Shown: positions 5,140 through 8,602 of the stretch, piece by piece
Position numbering within the stretch: position 1 is the first letter of the stretch
Layout: every line of letters begins with the position of its first letter
From: Micrococcaceae bacterium UBA6021
GTDB taxonomy: Bacteria > Actinomycetota > Actinomycetes > Actinomycetales > Micrococcaceae
Direction of reading: 5' to 3'
DNA length: 8,602 bases
NCBI GenBank assembly: GCA_002427975.1
Contig: DIZT01000003.1
Span: forward strand, 6,200 to 14,801
Notes under the pieces: model-generated
The model's database searches: none
What the model was told of the DNA's origin: nothing
The model's input: only the letters and a program-made list of their open reading frames with translations
Translations under genes and position numbers: made by a program

Positions 5140-8100
5140 GCTTCTCCCACCTTCACGTTTCCACCGCCTTCAGTGCACACTTTGGCGTGGCGTGGCCCGA
5201 CGAACTGGCCCAGGTTGCCGCCGCGGACGGTGCCACAGCGCTCGCCTGCACGGACCGGGACGGCCTGTACGGCACCATCAAACACCTCAAAGCCTGCATG
5301 GCCGCCGGCATCGACCCCATCGTGGGAGTGGACCTTGCGGTCTTCGACGACGGCGGCGATAACCGTACCCAGCTCGCCGGCAGGGTGGTGGTCCTCGCCC
5401 GTGGCCACAACAACGGGGCAGGCTACCGTGCCCTGTGCCGCCTGGTGTCCGATGCCCATGCCCGCACCTCCGGCAAAGCCGGGGGAGCGGTGCCCGTGGC
5501 GGTCACCCGCGCCGAACTCGCCTCCCGCACAATCGACCCAAAAACCCTGAAGCCGGTCCTGACAGTCCTGATCGGCCCGGATTCCGACGTCGGACGGGCC
5601 ATGGGCGGCCGGCGCTACCTCCGTCCGCGCACCCTTTTCAAGGGCTGGCTGGACGCCATGCCCGCAGGAACCCTGGTGGCGGAGGTGGTTTCCCAGCTCA
5701 CTGCCCCCGGGGCGCCCCTGAGCACTGCCCACGCAGTGCGCATGCTCAAACTTGCCGAAGAACACCAGGTGCCGGCCGTGCTCACCAACGCTGTCCGCTA
5801 TTGCGCCGAGGACGGTGCAGCCACGGCGGACGTACTCGACTCCGCCCGGACGCTGAAGTCCCTCCCCGAACTCGCAGCCGAACCACTGCTCCAGCCCAAC
5901 GGGCAGGCATGGCTCAAATCATCAGCGCAGATGCTTCAGCTCGGCAAGGAAATCATCCGCGCCGCAGGGTATGGCACAGCGGACCTCAAACAGCTGATGG
6001 CGCAGACCGAGGCGCTCGCCGACTTCTGCCGGATTGACCCGGTGGCTGACATGGGATGGAAACAGCCGGTGGTCCCAGAGGCATCGGTCCTTGGTATCAC
6101 CCAGGACCCGCACGTTGAACTGGTGCAGCGCTGTGAAGCCGGGATCAGCAGGCGGTTCCCAGGAATATCAGGTTCAGCCCACCAGGACATGCGCTCGCGG
6201 CTGGAGCACGAGCTGGGGATCATCAGGAACCTCGGATTCTCCTCCTACTTCCTCACTGTCGCGGAGGTCTCCCGGATGATCCAGGACATGGGGGTCAGGG
6301 CAGCCGCCCGCGGTTCCGGGGCTTCCAGCCTGGTCAACTACCTGATCGGTGTCAGCCAGGTGGACCCCCTGCAGCACGACCTGATCTTCGAGCGCTTCCT
6401 GTCCCGGGACCGGGCCACGTTGCCGGACATCGACATCGACGTCGAAAGCGCCGAGCGGCACAACGTGTACCGGCGGATCTTTGACCGTTTCGGTTCCGAG
6501 CGCGTCACACTGATGAGCATGCAGAACGGGTACCGCGCCCGCGGTGCAGTCCGCGACGCCGGAATGGCCCTGGGCATGGACGGCGACGACGTCGGTGAGA
6601 TCGCCAAGCAGCTGTGGCGTTTTTCGGCCCGGAAATTCCGTGAGGCGCTGGTGGAGAAACCTGAACTGCGCGAGTTCGCCGGGCGGGTGGAACAGCGGGA
6701 CTTCGCCGAAAACCAGCAGCTTGACCTGCTGGTGGACCTCACGGAACGGCTGGACCGCCTGCCCCGCCATATTTCCATGCATCCCTGCGGGGTGATCCTG
6801 GGCGATGCCACGCTGCTTGACCGGACCCCTGTACAGCCCAGCGGACTGGGGCTGCCCATGAGCCAGTTCGATAAACATGACATGGATCCCATGGGCATGC
6901 TCAAGCTTGATGTCCTGGGGGTCAGGATGCAGAGCGCCATGGCGTTTGCCGTCCGGGAAGTCATCCGGATCCATCCCTCCAAGGCCGAAGTGGTGGCGGC
7001 AGGGGCACACCCTGCAGGGCCTGACGGAACCGGGCCGGACTATATCGCCGAGAACGGCCATATCGACCTCAACGCCGTGCCGCTGGATGATGAACCAACC
7101 TACGAACTGATCCGCAGCACCCACACCCTGGGCTGTTTCCAGATCGAGTCGCCCGGACAGCGGGAACTGATCGGCAAGCTGGCGCCGCGTGAGTTTAATG
7201 ACCTCATCATCGACATTTCGCTGTTCCGGCCGGGCCCGATGAAATCTGACATGGTGCGGCCCTTCCTGGAGCACAGGCACGGCTTCGCGCCGGAGGTCTA
7301 CCCGCACCCTGACCTGAAACCCGTGCTGCAGGAAACGCATGGAGTCACTGTCTTCCATGAACAGATCCTGAAAACCTTCAACGTGATGACCGGCTGCGGC
7401 CTGGCGCGGGCGGATGAGTTCCGCCGGGCGCTCGGCAACGAGGTCCTCGAGCTGACGGTGGAAGAGTTCTTCCGCAAGGAGGCCCGGGTCAAGGGGTACT
7501 CCCCGGAGGTGGTGGACAAGGTCTGGGGGACCCTGAAAGCCTTTGGCAGCTTCGGCTTCTGCAAGGCGCACGGTGCGGCATTTGCCGTCCCCACCTACCA
7601 GTCCGCCTGGCTCAAGACGCACCACCCCGAGGCTTTCCTGGCCGGGCTGTGGGAACACGATCCCGGCATGTACCCCAAACGGCTGCTGGTGGCCGAAGCC
7701 CGCAGGCTGGGCATCCCCATCCTGCCCCTGGACATCAACCGCAGCCAGGCCGAATACCGGGTGGAACGGGTCGCGGACGGGCCGGATGCCGGCAAGCTGG
7801 GGATCAGGCTGAGCCTTAACGGCATCTATGGCCTGTCCGGGGCCGAGCTCAAACGGATTGTCGCCGGCCAGCCCTATGACTCCTTGGCTGACCTTCGGGC
7901 ACGGTCCAGGCTGAGCAGGCCAAGCATCAAAAGGCTCGCCCAGTTGGGTGCTTTCGATTCCCTGCACCGTGAATCGGGCGGTGCCGCCAACCGCGCGGAC
8001 CTCGTCCAGCACCTGCAAAAGCTCCAGTCCGCGGGCGGCACCCGTAAAGGCATCGACGTCATGGACGGGCAGTTGTCCCTGCCGCTGGGGGATGTGGAAC

Positions 8101-8602
8101 TGCGGAATGTTAAACCAGGGCTACCCGCGCCAACCCTGGTGGAAAACGTCCGGGCGGAACTGGACCTGATGGCCATGGATGTCAGCGGGCACCTGATGGA
8201 CAGCCACCGGCCCATGCTGGACAGGCTGGGTGTCACCACTGCCGACAAACTGCTGGGCCTGCGCAACGGTACCGAGGTTCTGGTGGCGGGGGTGCGCATC
8301 GCCACCCAGACACCGCCCATGCGTGGCGGCCGGCGGGTGGTGTTCATCAGCATCGATGACGGCACCGGCTGTATCGACTCCGTGTTCTTCCATGAAGCCC
8401 AGGAGCAGGCAGGGCTGCTGCTGTTTGGCACCCGGTTGCTGCTGATCCGGGGCACCACCCGGCGGACAGGTCCCCGGGGAATCAGCCTGAGCGCCAGTAT
8501 GGCCTGGGACCTGAGCCGGGTGGAAAGCCTGCCGTTCCCGGCGGACCGGGTGGAGAGAACCGATGTGCCGCATCCCCTGGACGGAATCAGCCGAAGCCTT
8601 GC
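5136..8602 (+). CDS. dnaE2: Error-prone DNA polymerase DnaE2 (DNA polymerase III alpha family), 3' end missing
   Basis: A C-family DNA polymerase, read codon by codon from ATG 5136 to the window end (1155 codons) without a stop or frameshift. The N-terminal PHP domain starts SFSHLHVSTAF with H5 and H7 of the HxH motif and TDRDGLYG at 39-46. The polymerase palm holds the catalytic aspartates D431-x-D433 or D433-x-D435 in LPDIDIDVES (429-438) and D592 in KLDVLG (590-595), plus ARGSGASSLVNYLIG near 392, RHISMHPCG (544-552) and RPGP (698-701). A helix-hairpin-helix-like stretch lies near 910-940 and an OB fold near 1047-1090. It should perform damage-tolerant, mutagenic synthesis during the SOS response. 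There is no ribosome binding site before the ATG, which overlaps the DUF6504 stop, so translation is coupled. It is near full length for DnaE2; only a short C-terminal tail should be missing. A replicative DnaE1 is unlikely given the context and lack of a tau-binding tail. Confidence 0.93.
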   Translation, partial: MSFSHLHVSTAFSAHFGVAWPDELAQVAAADGATALACTDRDGLYGTIKHLKACMAAGIDPIVGVDLAVFDDGGDNRTQLAGRVVVLARGHNNGAGYRALCRLVSDAHARTSGKAGGAVPVAVTRAELASRTIDPKTLKPVLTVLIGPDSDVGRAMGGRRYLRPRTLFKGWLDAMPAGTLVAEVVSQLTAPGAPLSTAHAVRMLKLAEEHQVPAVLTNAVRYCAEDGAATADVLDSARTLKSLPELAAEPLLQPNGQAWLKSSAQMLQLGKEIIRAAGYGTADLKQLMAQTEALADFCRIDPVADMGWKQPVVPEASVLGITQDPHVELVQRCEAGISRRFPGISGSAHQDMRSRLEHELGIIRNLGFSSYFLTVAEVSRMIQDMGVRAAARGSGASSLVNYLIGVSQVDPLQHDLIFERFLSRDRATLPDIDIDVESAERHNVYRRIFDRFGSERVTLMSMQNGYRARGAVRDAGMALGMDGDDVGEIAKQLWRFSARKFREALVEKPELREFAGRVEQRDFAENQQLDLLVDLTERLDRLPRHISMHPCGVILGDATLLDRTPVQPSGLGLPMSQFDKHDMDPMGMLKLDVLGVRMQSAMAFAVREVIRIHPSKAEVVAAGAHPAGPDGTGPDYIAENGHIDLNAVPLDDEPTYELIRSTHTLGCFQIESPGQRELIGKLAPREFNDLIIDISLFRPGPMKSDMVRPFLEHRHGFAPEVYPHPDLKPVLQETHGVTVFHEQILKTFNVMTGCGLARADEFRRALGNEVLELTVEEFFRKEARVKGYSPEVVDKVWGTLKAFGSFGFCKAHGAAFAVPTYQSAWLKTHHPEAFLAGLWEHDPGMYPKRLLVAEARRLGIPILPLDINRSQAEYRVERVADGPDAGKLGIRLSLNGIYGLSGAELKRIVAGQPYDSLADLRARSRLSRPSIKRLAQLGAFDSLHRESGGAANRADLVQHLQKLQSAGGTRKGIDVMDGQLSLPLGDVELRNVKPGLPAPTLVENVRAELDLMAMDVSGHLMDSHRPMLDRLGVTTADKLLGLRNGTEVLVAGVRIATQTPPMRGGRRVVFISIDDGTGCIDSVFFHEAQEQAGLLLFGTRLLLIRGTTRRTGPRGISLSASMAWDLSRVESLPFPADRVERTDVPHPLDGISRSL

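Noticed and set aside
6174..8018. A 614-codon open frame on the minus strand
   Set aside because: It lies entirely antisense to dnaE2, whose motifs and codon pattern are clear. Long antisense frames are usual in GC-rich genes, and the translation shows no recognisable domain.

Overview
The window looks like chromosomal DNA of a high-GC actinobacterium. The mycothiol-related genes (mycoredoxin, S-(hydroxymethyl)mycothiol dehydrogenase), the DUF6504-dnaE2 pair, an actinobacterial-type LexA box and a SigH/SigR-type promoter all fit Actinomycetota. The protein sequences resemble Arthrobacter or its relatives (Micrococcaceae); this placement comes from family recall, not from a search. I see no mobile element, CRISPR array, tRNA or rRNA, and no gene-free stretch longer than about 155 bases.

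Left block (1-2561). The 3' end of a lipoate/octanoate-protein ligase-like gene on + faces a three-gene run on -: mycoredoxin (mrx1), mycothiol-dependent formaldehyde dehydrogenase (mscR) and a metallo-beta-lactamase-fold hydrolase whose GTG start overlaps the mscR stop. A good match to the disulfide-stress sigma factor promoter (GGAAT-N18-GTT) lies upstream of mrx1. A perfect 19-bp inverted repeat sits between mrx1 and mscR. Together this reads as a thiol-stress and formaldehyde detoxification unit.

Middle block (2692-4664). An SRAP-family protein (abasic-site DNA-protein crosslinking, YedK/HMCES type) diverges from mrx1 and converges on a VOC/glyoxalase-fold protein. The VOC gene is back to back with a small AroQ-type chorismate mutase, with only 19 bases between the two start codons, and neither gene has a convincing Shine-Dalgarno sequence. 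The chorismate mutase converges on an unrecognised 129-residue protein across a terminator-like hairpin.

Right block (4665-8602). A LexA/SOS-box palindrome precedes a DUF6504 protein, which overlaps by ATGA with a long DnaE2-type DNA polymerase. The polymerase frame was read codon by codon from 5136 to the window end with no stop, so its 3' end lies outside. This is an SOS-inducible mutagenesis cassette, but no imuA or imuB gene is found upstream of it in this window.

Nothing here is clearly a wholly new system. The points most worth following are the predicted regulatory sites (SigH/SigR promoter, SOS box, long hairpin, paired leaderless promoters), the possible S-formylmycothiol hydrolase role of the MBL protein, and the uncharacterised proteins beside the SOS box.
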